A DNA stretch of 64,000 bases from Coix lacryma-jobi var. lacryma-jobi (Eukaryota > Streptophyta > Magnoliopsida > Poales > Poaceae). Positions within the stretch are counted from its first letter, which is position 1. Every line of letters begins with the position of its first letter. A program made the translations under genes and the position numbers. The notes beneath the pieces were generated by a model. The model was not told the DNA's origin. It worked only from the letters and a program-made list of their open reading frames with translations, and did no database searches. Below are positions 20,877-32,939 of this stretch, piece after piece. The DNA lies in assembly GCA_009763385.1 (NCBI GenBank), contig CM019824.1, positions 154,572,305 through 154,636,304 of the forward strand, given 5' to 3'.

Positions 20877-22454
20877 TACCTCTTAACACATTGTTGAAGC
20901 CGTCTTTACTGGCTCTTCCTTTCACTGTCATGACATACACACCAAAGGCTGCTTTTTCGTATGATTTTCTAAGAAGAAAAGGATGATTCACCATCAGAGT
21001 TTATACACGTATCCATCATCATCATCATCAGCCTTTTAATTTCGTTCTTGCTAGTCACAGTAGCGCATTTAGGATCAATATACATTAAGGCCTTGTTCGG
21101 CTGTAGGGGATTCAATCCCCACATGGAATCAATCCATGGAGGGATTGAGTGAATCCATCTGGTTCACTGGATCCTGTTTTGGTTCAATTCCTGCTAGTTT
21201 TCAATCCATCTCGTACAAAATTGTTGTTCGGCAAGCAAGGATCCAGTCCTTCAACAACAAACACTATTTGAGCCTCGAGCTAGCATATAAAATATATAAT
21301 ACACTCTCATAGCACTAGTTAAACAAATGATTTCTGCATTATCACATTTTGGCAACACATTCCAGCATTAGCTTTAAGTCCAGAATATAGAGCACATTCT
21401 GGTCTTGCATGGAAATGTTAAAGTGAACAATTGAAGGTAAATTTTCCACCAGGCATCATAATGGTATTACTAATATCCAAGAACAAAATAAGTATACTAG
21501 TTATTAGAGAAGTGACAATATGCTAGAGAAGTCACTGGTCTAAAATTGCAAATATAGTAACATAGAACTCCCTAGCCAAAACAAACTCTATTTAGTCCAC
21601 TATATAGGTGAGATGACATCGATAAGGTACAACTTAGATCTTGAAGCCTCTTCTTCTCCTCGTCAAATGTGTTATTGAGTTGCACCAAGAATAGAGACAA
21701 ACCCGAACATTTGTGAGTTCTTAACACAAAAGTAACTTCAATAGCATCTTCAGCAGGGTACCACTATTGCTGTCACATAATCAGAGTGGCAGCGGCACAT
21801 GAAAATATTTTTACAAGTACAGATAAGTTCCCACCAAATAAAGAATGCACCACCAGTGTGACTGCCCTACTTTTCCAAGGCAAAGCAGAAATCTTCATAG
21901 TACAAAATGATTTACCAAACAACATATTGAATGATTTTTAACTGGACATAAAACAACTCAAGAATGAAGGCCCCGCTGCTTATTCCCTTAAATTACAACA
22001 CTTATGTATCCCAGCCATATAATTAAAACAAAGCGAAAAAGAAGTGGTAGCTTCGTCACAAATTGTGTATATCAACCTACTCCTAATAAGGGCAAATAAT
22101 TCGCCGTCAGAAGTGAATGCAGGTCCTTACCATCACAAAACAGATAATAGGCAACCCAGGTTTTTTGTAATAATAGTGCCAACTTTCATATGTTATCAAG
22201 CTAAATGCTCGGACTTCATAAATAGGAATCAAGCCACATATAAATAGGAGCCTAGTTTCAGTCAATACATAATACATATATTGTTGTGTATTGTCACACT
22301 ACATTCAGTAATAATCAAGCCACATATCTTTGTTTTGCAAGGAAGGATGCATATGCATTCATAACTACAAGATCAAGGCACGTGATATTAACTACTAAAA
22401 CTAAAGCAAAGGCTCGATTATAAAGCATGAAACATTCTGGGCAAACGAACAAAT

Positions 22455-22502
22455 TTGTCTCTTGTTTGACCTACACTTTAAAGTAGGTCAAACAAGAGAC
22501 AA
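22455..22502. repeat. Perfect 20-bp hairpin
   Basis: The arms ttgtctcttgtttgacctac (22455-22474) and gtaggtcaaacaagagacaa (22483-22502) are exact complements with an 8-base loop. It sits in AT-rich DNA with no gene nearby. It may be a decayed foldback element; nothing shows a small-RNA role. Confidence 0.75.
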
Positions 22503-23339
22503 GATATTTCACATAAATGACATCACTACCAGGTCTATCAGATATTTGCTTTCATCACTACTTGACGAGTCAAAAGTGCATGCAAGAGTCAAATGCCATC
22601 ACTACTTGAGGTTAAAAAACAACCAGTAAGAGGAAGTTGCACCACTAGACCATCTTAGTCATCATTTACACATACTTGCCCCCCTGAGATAGTGTACATA
22701 AGCATGCTCATGAGTAGTAATATATATCCAAAAAATGACTAACATTCATCAATTAAATACAATTCAAAGCCTGAATAATTAACATGTCAAGAACGCTATA
22801 GTTCAGGTCTCCACTTGAGTATCATCACCTTTTTCAATACTTAACAGCAGGAATCGTCCAAAGGCACAGGCTATGAACCTTTAGATTTTTTTTGTAATCT
22901 GTTGTTTTTATATTTGTATTACCATTTATACATAATTAGTCAAATTGAATAGTTGTCATGCTTCATGGAACGTATATGGAGCTAGTAAATCAAAATTAAG
23001 TAGTGGTAAATTTCAGTATTGACATCACAAACGAAAGCACTCTATCTGCAAGAAGCAAACGGACAACGAAAACACAGAACTGTTAATTCAGTATAATAAG
23101 CCAAATCACCAATCAAAACCAGCTAGTGGGAGATGATAGAGTGTATCCTGATGGCAGCATGTAATTATATGAGGAACCATTATAAGAATAAATAATCATA
23201 AATAAGGACTTTTCACTTGTGCTAAGTCTGACACATCTAGTGGTTGATATTAAACTAAGTACCTAGAGGTCATTAGATTCAGACCTGACAGAGAGCCTAC
23301 GACATGGCTGTGGCTGCACTGTGCCAGCCAGCCATACCT

Positions 23340-23600
23340 GACGTCAAGATAGTGGTCGGTGGCTTGCTGCAGTTCGTAGGCGACGAGCATCGGCATGGAC
23401 CGCGGCAGCGATGACAATGTGTACCCGCGTCGCAGATCTTAGAACTAAACCATCATGCTTGTCGTCCAAGAACCCTAGTGAAGGGAGAGAAGATGAGGAG
23501 GGAGGGGAGAGCAAGGGGGTCACCAACGAGAAGGACGAGGAAGGGGAAGGACGTAGGGCCGTCATAGCCTCGCGCCGCCCCACCATCGCCTCTTGTGCTT
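23340..23600 (-). pseudogene. Gene-like 5' exon fragment, unidentified
   Basis: On the minus strand a CT-rich leader (about 23600-23440) leads to an ATG near 23398 opening a short frame (MPMLVAYELQQ, then ATDHYLDVR) that ends at a GTATGG donor-like site near 23341. It looks like a captured or truncated first exon. No downstream exon was recognised, and the family is unknown. Confidence 0.3.
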
Positions 23601-23621
23601 GGAGCCGTCGTCGCCTTTTTT

Positions 23622-23793
23622 GAATTTTTTTATTAATAAACCAATTAAATAAAAAATTTCATAAACAACACTGTCCATTTTTTTTAAAACTAACCCTTTT
23701 GCCGCGCCGTCCCCAATGGCGTGGCAAAAGCATTAGCCGCGCCATGCATGACGGCGCGGCAAAAGCGCCACCGTGGCACCGCCCGGCCACGCA
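23622..23793 (+). repeat. Left terminal inverted repeat of the MULE
   Basis: Matches the complement of 45460-45634 through most of its length, including tttcataaacaacactgtcc and gcgccaccgtggcaccgccc, with scattered single differences. The left copy has gtggcaaaagcattag where the right has gcggcaaaagcgttag. Confidence 0.9.
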
Positions 23794-23918
23794 AATAGTG
23801 GTCTAAGTAGTTCTATATAGTGGTCATGCATGGCGTATATTTTGCCTCTTCCTCCTCTATACATGAATGACAAATCATTTATATTTTATTATCTAATTGA
23901 CTTAGTCGTATTTTGCAG

Positions 23919-24215
23919 GAGCCTCCACCACTATGTGATTTCGAGCAGTGGATCGACACTGAGATGAAGCCGGAGGACAAGGAGCACGTAGAGAGGATGA
24001 AAAAGTGGGCTGCGGAGGACAAAGAGCGTTTGGAGAAGAGATGCAAAGAAGAGGCAGCACAAAAGCAGCATGAGGAAGAGGCAAAACTGAGGGATGCAGC
24101 TAAGCGTAGGGGGGAGAGGGAGAAGAGGCTTGAGTGTGTGCGTCGTGCCAAGGCTGTCATGGAGCAGGATCCGGATGCTGTGAGGAAGGGAAAGTGGCCT
24201 TGTTGCACTCAGTAG
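23919..24215 (+). pseudogene. Orphan last exon of a GRF-zinc-finger-type, coiled-coil gene
   Basis: After an acceptor-like ttttgcag (23911-23918) an open frame of about 98 codons begins EPPPLCDFEQWIDTEMKP and continues as a Lys/Glu/Arg-rich helix ending KGKWPCCTQ, then TAG. In grass transposon-borne GRF zinc-finger genes, as I recall them, a CDFxQWIDTE segment follows the zinc-finger exon, but no such exon lies upstream: only the MULE terminal repeat does. It is therefore a partial gene. It points opposite to the other MULE genes and may be a displaced or inverted piece. Confidence 0.5.
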
Positions 24216-24459
24216 TGTGGTAGGTTAAGTAGTCATTATTGAGTAATTAACATTGTTGTCATTATTGAGTATTGTACTGTTGGTTTGTACTTTCGTGTAC
24301 CGTTTATTTCGGATCTTCGATTATGTAGTCTTGAATTGCACTTTGTTCGACTTTTTTATATGTTGTTGTATTGTTTGCGGTAGTTCATGTGTCATCGATT
24401 TTTTCTGGGATAAAGTACGAGAAATAGAATAGAGCAAACCAGTACACAAACAACAAACT

Positions 24460-25840
24460 TGTTAACACCGAATTTTCGCACTATGACAAATGGGCCGGCC
24501 CAGTACAGGTTCGGAAAGATCACCGCCTGAGGAATCGGCAGGCGTCAGGCGCGGTCGGCTAATCTGACGGCAAAGCCCTGGAAGCAATATTGAATGAATT
24601 CGGCAATGCGATGCTGCGGTCGGTTATTTTAGGTAACGATCGGCTTGTGCCGTGAGGTGATGGACGCGGCATGTCAGAGAATTCGGCGATAAGATCTTGT
24701 CGTTTTGACGCATGCCGCGGGTTATTGACGGAAACTTGGAGTAGAAGACATCATAGTTTCCTGTTTAATCGTGGTAAATCGTGTCCTTCTAGGGACTCAG
24801 AGGAACACCAGGGTACAAATAAAACACTGCAGGCCATTGAAATAGCTGTTCACAATCAATACACCAACCCGGCCCCGCGCCGTCTTCGAGTCCAAGTCGT
24901 GTCGTCGTGTTTTTTCGAGAGGGGCCATCGATCCGTCGCTCCGTAAGTTCCGGCAACCTTGTTTATCATGTCTAGTATCGTGCGGGCGGATTTAGATATG
25001 GTGCAAGTAGTCTCGTACGTTAAGCTTAGTATCGTGCGGCGGATTTCAGCTTATGACGGGAGGTTTTTGCTTATGTCTCGTATCGTGCGGCGGATTGAGT
25101 CATGAGTAAAAATAGTTATCGGCTCTGTTAGATTTGGCAGTCTGATAGATTCATTAAGTTACCCTGTGTTATGCGTTTTGCTATGTTTTATTTCATCATA
25201 ACACTTTTGCCCAATAGATACCGTTCGGTTCGGCTTCATCTTTATAGATCTGCTCTGTCTTTCACGCTATTATCGTAGGTCTTTCATGCAGTAGATCTAT
25301 TGTTCGTAATAGCCGAACGGACCGTATCTGGGTTGCCACGTGGTGAGGGTTCATGCATGTTAAGTGTGTTTTGATCTATGACAAGGCTGGGTGTCGTGCG
25401 GCAGGCGCAGCTTTAGATTAGCTTAGTCATGCTTAGCTTGTATGTTCAATCTCCATGGATCCCAACTCGGTTGTACAATCGAGATTGGTTAAGTTTTAAC
25501 TTATATCTAATACATCATGCAAGTACGATTCTCATGCAAACGTGTTCGGCAACCCGTTATTCACGTAACCTTGTTCATATTGCCGAATAGTCTTTTAAAC
25601 TGTTGGCAGATAGCTTTCATAGCTATATGTCGTCGTAAGTGGCTTCAGGGCCGTACATCTTGGAACTGTCTGGTCATACCCGGCACGTTCCAGCTTTGTA
25701 TTTAACAGTTTATCTCCCTTGTTAGTTGCAGGGCAAACTAACTGGCACGCACCGGACTTCTGAGCACCCGGGCCACGATTGAAGCCAGCTTCTCCGGCTT
25801 GCCGTGTGCTTGGCGCAGTGCGCCACTTTTTGCGCCAACA
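24460..25840 (+). repeat. 5' LTR of the Tat element (1381 bp)
   Basis: Starts tgttaacaccgaattttcgc and ends ttttgcgccaaca. Relative to the 3' LTR it shows several 1-3 base indels and a handful of substitutions. Its TATA region reads gggtacaaataaaac instead of gggtataaatataaac. Confidence 0.93.
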
Positions 25841-25845
25841 CACTT

Positions 25846-25863
25846 TTTGGCACGCCCGATGGG
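25846..25863 (+). other. Primer-binding region of the Tat element
   Basis: tttggcacgcccgatggg follows the 5' LTR by five bases and has the TGG start expected of a tRNA 3'-end complement. The tRNA was not identified with confidence. Confidence 0.5.
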
Positions 25864-25882
25864 ACCCTTTTTTCCTGCAGCG

Positions 25883-28600
25883 ATGGTCGAAGTCACTGAA
25901 GCTGAGGCCAGCAACAAGGCGGGGCTCGTGCAGGTGCAGCTCACCGAACTACCCGACGAGTACAGAGAGCAGGTGGAGGATGCTTGTGCCGAGTTCCAGG
26001 CCAAGTGCCTAGAAGCCTTTTCCAAGAACAAGAGCGGAAAGGTTCGCCGTCTGCACAATCTGCCGAAACCCGTCCAGCTCAACCCGAATGATCCCGGGGA
26101 GGCGGAGGCAGTGTTGAAAATGTCTCACATAATCAACGAAACTCTCTGGTGCCATCGGTCGCATGCATGGGGCGTTTCTCAACACTTTCCGCACCATCAT
26201 GATCGCCCAGTTCGGCCCCAAGGCCGATGAACTTATGGAGGCCGAGTTTGGCCCTATAGCAGGACCACATCTTTTCAATCTGCCAAATCACCTCAAGGGG
26301 GCAGGAACTGCTGGTGAGGAGGCCCCGCCTAAGGCTCAATCGAGCGGGATAACCATTCAAGAGAAGCACACGCCAGAAGGCCAGTTGCCGACCATGGGTC
26401 AGTTCACGTTCGGCGCTAAGGGTCAGCCGCCAGAGTCAACACGCAAGATATCCCCGCAAACCTATAGGCTCATAAAGGACTACTACGGAAACGGGTACCA
26501 TGAGATGCTTGAGCCTCACAACATAGAGGGTGCCCCACATCCAGGATACGGGAAGCCGACGGCCGAGAAGACCGCCGACTCTAATGTCGATGTCATGCTA
26601 GAGAGGATGGCAGACATGATGCAGCGCACTTTCGGCCTGAAGCCTAAGGGTACTCATGCTTACAGATCTCCGTTCCCCAAATGGTTCCACCGTGTGGCTC
26701 TACCTCCTAGAGTCAAAGTGCCGACAGACCTGTCCAAGTTCTCCAGCTTAGACGACACTAGCACGGTGGAGCACATCAGTCGCTATCTGCTCCAGCTTGG
26801 AGAGGCCAATACCGAGGATGCCTTCAGGGTTCGGTACTTCCCGTCATCGCTCACTGGGCCGGCATTCGCTTGGTTCACGTCTCTGCCACCGGGCTCTATT
26901 CTCTCTTGGGCAGACTTGGAACAGAAGTTCCATACGCACTTCTACACGGGCACCAAGGAGAAGAAGCTGGTGGACATCATGTATGTGCGCCAGAGGCCGA
27001 ATGAGACACCGCAGGACTACCTGCGCAGGTTTAGGGAAGTCAAAAGCCAGTGCTTCGGCATGTACCTGCCGGACGACCAGCTTCCGCCATTGGCCGTGGC
27101 GGGCATGCTCCCAAGCATCAGAGACAAGCTCTTCGGCCAGGAGTTTGAAGACTGTGGGTCATCTCTCTCGCCGGCTGAATGAAATGACTATCCAAGCGCA
27201 AGGCTTCCGGAGGGAAGGGCGCTTCCAGAAGGACAATGTCGCGGCCCAGATGTATCAGGCTTTCTTGGACGAAGCCGATGACTATACCGATGCCGAAGAT
27301 GAGGTGGCCGCTGCAGAGTTCAACTGGGACAAAGAACCGACCCAGGCCAACAAGCAGTGGCTACGCCAGCAGAAGGGAGCGTACGACTTCGACGTCACCA
27401 AAGCCGACAAGCTCTTCGAGTTTCTGATCGCCGAAGGGAGAGTCAGGCTACCCCCGGATCACCCGATGCTGCGTCCTAGAGGGGTTAAAGACAAGAAGTA
27501 CTGCGGCTTTCATAACACTAACACCCATTCCATTAATGACTGCCGTGTGTTCAGGACAAGGATCCAGAAGGCCATCCAGGATGGGCACATCAAGTTCAAT
27601 GGCAAGATGAAGATCGATGCCAACCCCTTCGCCCAGAACTCCGTGTTCGTCTCAGTGAACATGGTAGCCCCGGAGGATCCCAGAGGCAAGGGCAAGGTCA
27701 AAGTCCTCACCTCCAACAAGGCGCGCGAGTCTGGCGCAGTGGATCCCGATCGGCAAATCACTGGCGATGAGCTCCGACAGCACGCCCAGGCCGCGAATAG
27801 CCGATACGAGCACGGAGAGTCGTCTTCCAGGCGCAGGCCTACCCACAGAGATCTCCTTAACAAGTGGCGCCGGCAAAATGAGAAAGAGCAGAGGCGTCTC
27901 CAACGCGAAGAGCGAGAGAGTTCACGGAGGAATACCAGCATGAAGACGATCACGCGGGAGAGCACCGGTATCGTCTGGAGGAGAGGGCTTACCACAGAGA
28001 ACGGGCCCATCGCTGGGAGCAAGAACGCCGCCAAGAGCGGGAGCAAGCTCACTGGGGCTGTCCGTTCTTCCGCCACTGCTGGAACGAAGGCTTGAAACTG
28101 CCTGCCGTCAACAAGCCCCGAATGCAGCGATCAGTACAAGGGGTATAGGCAGGATCGGGTCAACCGCCGTCCCGTCCATGAAAGGTTGGGAGCACGCATC
28201 CCAATGGACGATCGGCGCCTAAAAATGAGAAGCCCGGGTCGGCAAGCCAAGAGATATGCCGACCAGGAGTGGGTGCATCACCAGGACGACAGCAGGAGGT
28301 ACGGCCCCGCCCATATAGGTGGCAAAAAGGGCAGTGGTGCCCACCAGGGCTCAGAAAGAGCCAGAAAAGGAGGGTGCAGCGCCTCCGGAATAGGGAGTTG
28401 GAAAGAAGCAGCTGCCAATGGGAAGAAGCAAGAGTGGCGCCCGAAGGAGAAGCCAGATGATACTGACAAGGGCGCTGATGTGGCAATGGCTTTCTTCCTC
28501 CCCATAGAGTTCATGGCTCCTCCTAGCCGGGGGGCACAAGATGAAGTATATTCGGACTTTGATGAGACTGAGTATGATGAGCTTGCGGCACAGCTCGTGT
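25883..28600 (+). pseudogene. Tat-lineage gag, frameshifted
   Basis: ATG at 25883 opens a frame starting MVEVTEAEASNK. Coding similarity then hops frames near 26150, near 27150 and again near 27930. Recognisable parts: capsid region with FAWFTSLPPGSILSWADLEQ (about 26860-26920) and QRPNETPQDYLRRFRE (about 26990-27040), then the cysteine/histidine motif YCGFHNTNTHSINDC (about 27500-27545), and a second zinc motif CPFFRHCWNEG (about 28060-28090) typical of Tat gag. The shifts are single-base changes, which could be decay or assembly errors. I leave it broken. Confidence 0.8.
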
Positions 28601-31600
28601 TGTCTCAGAAGGCAGCATTTGACAAGCCAGCCAAGCATCGGCATTTGAAGCTGTTATATGTCAAAGGGTACGTCAACGGAAAGCCGCTAACCAAGATGTT
28701 TGTCGATGGCGGCGCAGCAGCGATTACATCATGCCTTACGCCACCTTCAGAAAGCTGGGCATGAACGATGAAGATCTGCTCAAAACGGACATGATACTCC
28801 GTGACTTTGCCGGCAATCCCTCTGACACTCGGGGTGCCGTGCACGTGGAATTGATGATTGGGTCCAAGACGCTCATTACGACCTTCTTTGTCATTGATGG
28901 CAAGGGGGCATATAGCCTGCTTTTGGGCAGGGACTGGATCCATGCCAACTGCTGCATACCTTCGACCATGCACCAAATACTCATTCAGTGGGTTGGAGAT
29001 GACATCGAGATTGTCCAAGCTGATGACTCGGTGAGTGTTGCTACCATTGAGCCTACTTACTGGGAATTGACGGAGAGTAGATTGCTTCTCCGATCGTGTG
29101 TGGGGAGAAGGTCCTGTCAACGTCTACGGCAGGGATCAACAACCGATCCAAGCAGTCGGCTCTCAAAGCTTCTTTTAGATGGACAACCCAACTGACAACA
29201 GCGAGGGCAAACTGGGGCGTGGGTTCACGTCGGCTGACAAGTTAGAAGAGGTGGATGTTGGTAACGCGAGTAAGAAGAGACCGATGTTTGTAAGCTCCAG
29301 TTTAGACCCTGCTTTCAGAATGCAGCTAGTAGACCTTCTAAAAGAATTCAAAGACTGTTTTGCGTGGGACTACACAGAGATGCCTGGATTGGATCGGTCC
29401 ATTGTTGAGCATAAGTTGCCGATCAAACCCGGGTACCGTCCATATAAACAACCTCCGCGCAGGATCTACAAGGAGGAGGTATTGGCCGACGTGAAAAAGG
29501 AAGTGGAACGATTACTAGAAGCTAACTTCATTCGGCCGAGTCGATATGCGGAGTGGATCTCCAATATTGTCCCGGTGTACAAGAAAAACGGGAAGATGAG
29601 GGTCTGCATCGACTTCAGGAACCTCAACAAAGCCACTCCTATGGACGGTTATCCGATGCCAGTGGCCGATTTGCTAATAGACGCTTCGGCCGGTTTTGAA
29701 ATTATAAGCTTTATGGATGGCAATGCAGGTTACAATCAGATCTTCATGGCTGCAGAGGATGTGGCAAAGACCGCCTTCAGGTGCCCCGGCCATATAGGTT
29801 TGTTTGAATGGATGGTCATGACTTTTGGTTGAAAAATGCCGGTGCTACTTACCAGCGAGCCATGAATTACATATTCCATGAGCTGATCGGCAAGATCGTA
29901 GAGATCTACATTGATGATGTGGTGGTCAAATCCAGAAGCAAGGAAAGACACTTAGCCGATTTAAGGAAGACCTTGGAGTGCACGAGGAAACATGGTTTAA
30001 AGATGAATCCAACCAAGTGTGCATTTGGGGGTGTCGGCTGGTGAGTTTCTGGGATTCCTGGTCCACAAAAAGGGGATCGAAGTCGGCAGAAAAGAGCATG
30101 GAAGCAATTGATAAGGTAGTGCCGCCGACCAATCTCAAGGAACTTGCAATCACTGCTCGGCAAGATCAACTTTGTCAGGAGGTTCATATCCAACTTGTCC
30201 GAGCGCGTGTTACCATTCTCTCCACTGTTGAAGCTCAAGAAAGATCAGGAGTTCGTGTGGGGTGACGTGCAACAGAAGGCTTTCAATGAAATCAAGGAAT
30301 ACATGAAGGCGCCACCAGTGTTGGTTCCTCCACAACTCGACAAGCCTTTCAAGTTGTACGTGGCGGCCGGCAACCTAACGATAGGGTCGGCCCTCATGCA
30401 AGAATTCGAAGGAAAGAGAGAGTCGTAGCCTATCTTAGCCGAAAACTACTGGACCCCGAAACAAGGTATTCGGCTACGGAAAAGTTGTGCTTGTGCGTTT
30501 TCTATTCCTGTACCAAGTTTCGGCACTATCTACTGAATGCCGAATGCGTGGTAGTATCAGAGTTGATGTAATCAAGCACATGTTATCAATGCCGATTTTA
30601 AGTGGAAGGATCGGTAAATGGGTTTTGGCCCTTTCTGAATTTGATTTGCGTTTTGAATCGGCAAAGGCTGTTAAAGGCCAGATTATGGCTGATTTTGTCA
30701 CTCACCACCGTGATCCTAATGCTAACATGGTAACCATTATCCCTTGGGCATTGTTTTTTGATGGATCTTCGTGCAGCAAAGGTGGTGGAGTCGGCATCGT
30801 GTTGATTTCTCCCAAGGGGGCACCCTTCAAGTACTCTATACCAATCGAGTACCCGGTAACTAATAATCAAGCAGAGTACGAAGCACTGCTCCGAGGGCTG
30901 CGGTTGCTTGTGGACATTAAGGCAGACGCCGTGGAGATCTTCGGTGACTCGGAATTGGTGATCAAGCAATTGGCCGGCAAATACGAGTGCAAGAACGACA
31001 CGCTGCAGGAATATCTCGAAGGTTGCCGAGAGCTCCTCAGACAATTTCGATCGGCAACCTTGCAACATATTCCTAGGGGGCAAAATGAAGAAGCAAACCA
31101 ATTGGCTCAGGCAGCATCCGGGTATAGGGAGAATCAAAACATTTTTGCTCTTGAGGGAGAGCAAACAACCCCAGAAGGTGATCAAGCAGTCCCAAGTGAT
31201 AATCAGGCAATTGAAGACTGGAGAGACAACATTGCCGATTACCTCAGGGACCCATCCAGGAAAGTCTCCCGAAAACTCAGGTACAAGGCTCTTAAGTTCA
31301 CGCTCTTGGACAATCAATTGTACTACAAATCCATAGATGGGGTTTTGCTTAAATGCCTGAACCAAGACGGGGCTAGGAAACTGATGTATGAGGTGCACGA
31401 AGGCGTATGTGGTGCACACCAGTCGGCTCACCGTATGAGATGGTTAATCAGGAGGACTGGATATTTTTGGCCGACTATGCTCGAAGATTGCTTTGAGTAC
31501 TACAGAGGTTGTCAGGATTGCCAGCGATTCGGCAATGTGCAAAGGGCTCCAGCATCGGCCATGAATCCATCATTAAGCCTTGGCCTTTCAGAGGATGGGG

Positions 31601-32477
31601 CATTGATTTGATCGGCCAGATCCACCCTCCATCTAGCAAGGGACATAAGTTTGTTCTGTTAGCCACGGATTACTTCACTAAGTGGGTTGAAGCCATCCCA
31701 TTGAAGAAGGTGACGTCAGAGAACATGGTGTCTTTCGTCAGGGAGTATATCATTTACCGATTCGGCATTCCTCAGTCCATCACTACCGATCAGGGAACTC
31801 AGTTCACTTCCTCGGAGTTTTGTGACTTTGCCGAAGAGATGGGGATTAAACTCTATATTCTTCCCCTTATTATGCACAGGCCAATGGACAGGCAGAGGCA
31901 GAGGCTTCTAACAAAATCATGATTAAGATCATTCATAAGAAGATCGAAGAGAAACCAAAAGGTGGCACTTGGTACTCAACGAAGCTTTGTGGGCGTACCG
32001 AATGGCTTGTCATGGGTCGACTCAGACGTCGCCATACGAGTTGGTCTACGGGCATCACGCAGTGCTACCATGGGAGTTGCAGTCGGGGTCAAGACGAGTT
32101 ACATTGCAGAACGATCTGGCTAAAGAGAATTATAAGGATTTGATGATGGATGAGCTAGAGGATTTGCATTTGATTCGTCTCAAGGCCTTGGAAATATTGA
32201 GAAGAACAAGATACGCGTTGCCAAGTACTACAACTCGAAAGTGAGAGAAAAAGAATTCGAAGAAGGAGACCTGGTTTGGAAAATTATCTTGCCGATCGGT
32301 ACCAAAGACAAGGTATTCGGCAAATGGTCCCCTAACTGGGAAGGGCCTTTTCGGATTCTGAGACGTGCTCCGGGTAATGCGTATATTCTGAAAACCCTCC
32401 AAGGAGAAGAGTTTGCTAGGGCAATTAATGGACGTTATCTGAAGAGATTTCATCCTAGCGTGGAGGTCGGTGCATAA
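28600..32477 (+). pseudogene. Tat-lineage pol (protease, RT, RNase H, second RNase H, integrase), frameshifted
   Basis: Protease: KMFVDGGAA near 28700 and LLLGRDWIHAN near 28930, in different frames. Reverse transcriptase 29300-30050: VCIDFRNLNKATP, then catalytic YIDDVVVKS at about 29908, with a frame change near 29830 and another near 30040. First RNase H about 30330-30640. The second, plant-type RNase H (FFDGSSCSKGGGVGI, SDSE-like ggtgactcggaa) about 30745-31110. Integrase: zinc region CQDCQRF about 31510, core with WGIDLIGQI about 31600 and TTDQGTQFTSSEF about 31780. C-terminal GPF motif WEGPFRIL about 32340; stop at 32475. At least six frame changes are seen. The doubled RNase H assigns it to Tat. 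Confidence 0.85.
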
Positions 32478-32939
32478 CGGAATCAAGGATTAGCGGGCAC
32501 CGACGGCCGATACAAGGGTATCGCCCTTAGCACAAAAAATGGCCGATAGGTTCTATCGTCCTTAGAACAAAAATAGCCGACATAGTGTGTGTCGCCTTTA
32601 GCACAAAAACGCAGGAATACACGCGGTATTAAGAAATTGGTCAAATGGGTTCTCACAATGAATGGGCCGCGACCAATGGGATAAGTCGTGTTCTCAATAG
32701 GTTGAGTTTTCGGTTGTATCCTCGTTCGGCCAACTTGGTGATTGGATAAAAGTAGTTGCCGAAAGTGCTTAATGACTGGCCGGATGGGTTGCAAGGAAAG
32801 GGAACTGAGTTACACAGTGCACGGATATGTTATATACAAGTCAAGTGTTTGAAACTCGGGGTTCGTTACAATGATACTCCGGCATTCAGGAATTCGGTGA
32901 GGGCACTCAAGGCTGCCATCTTCACTTGTTGGACGTGGT

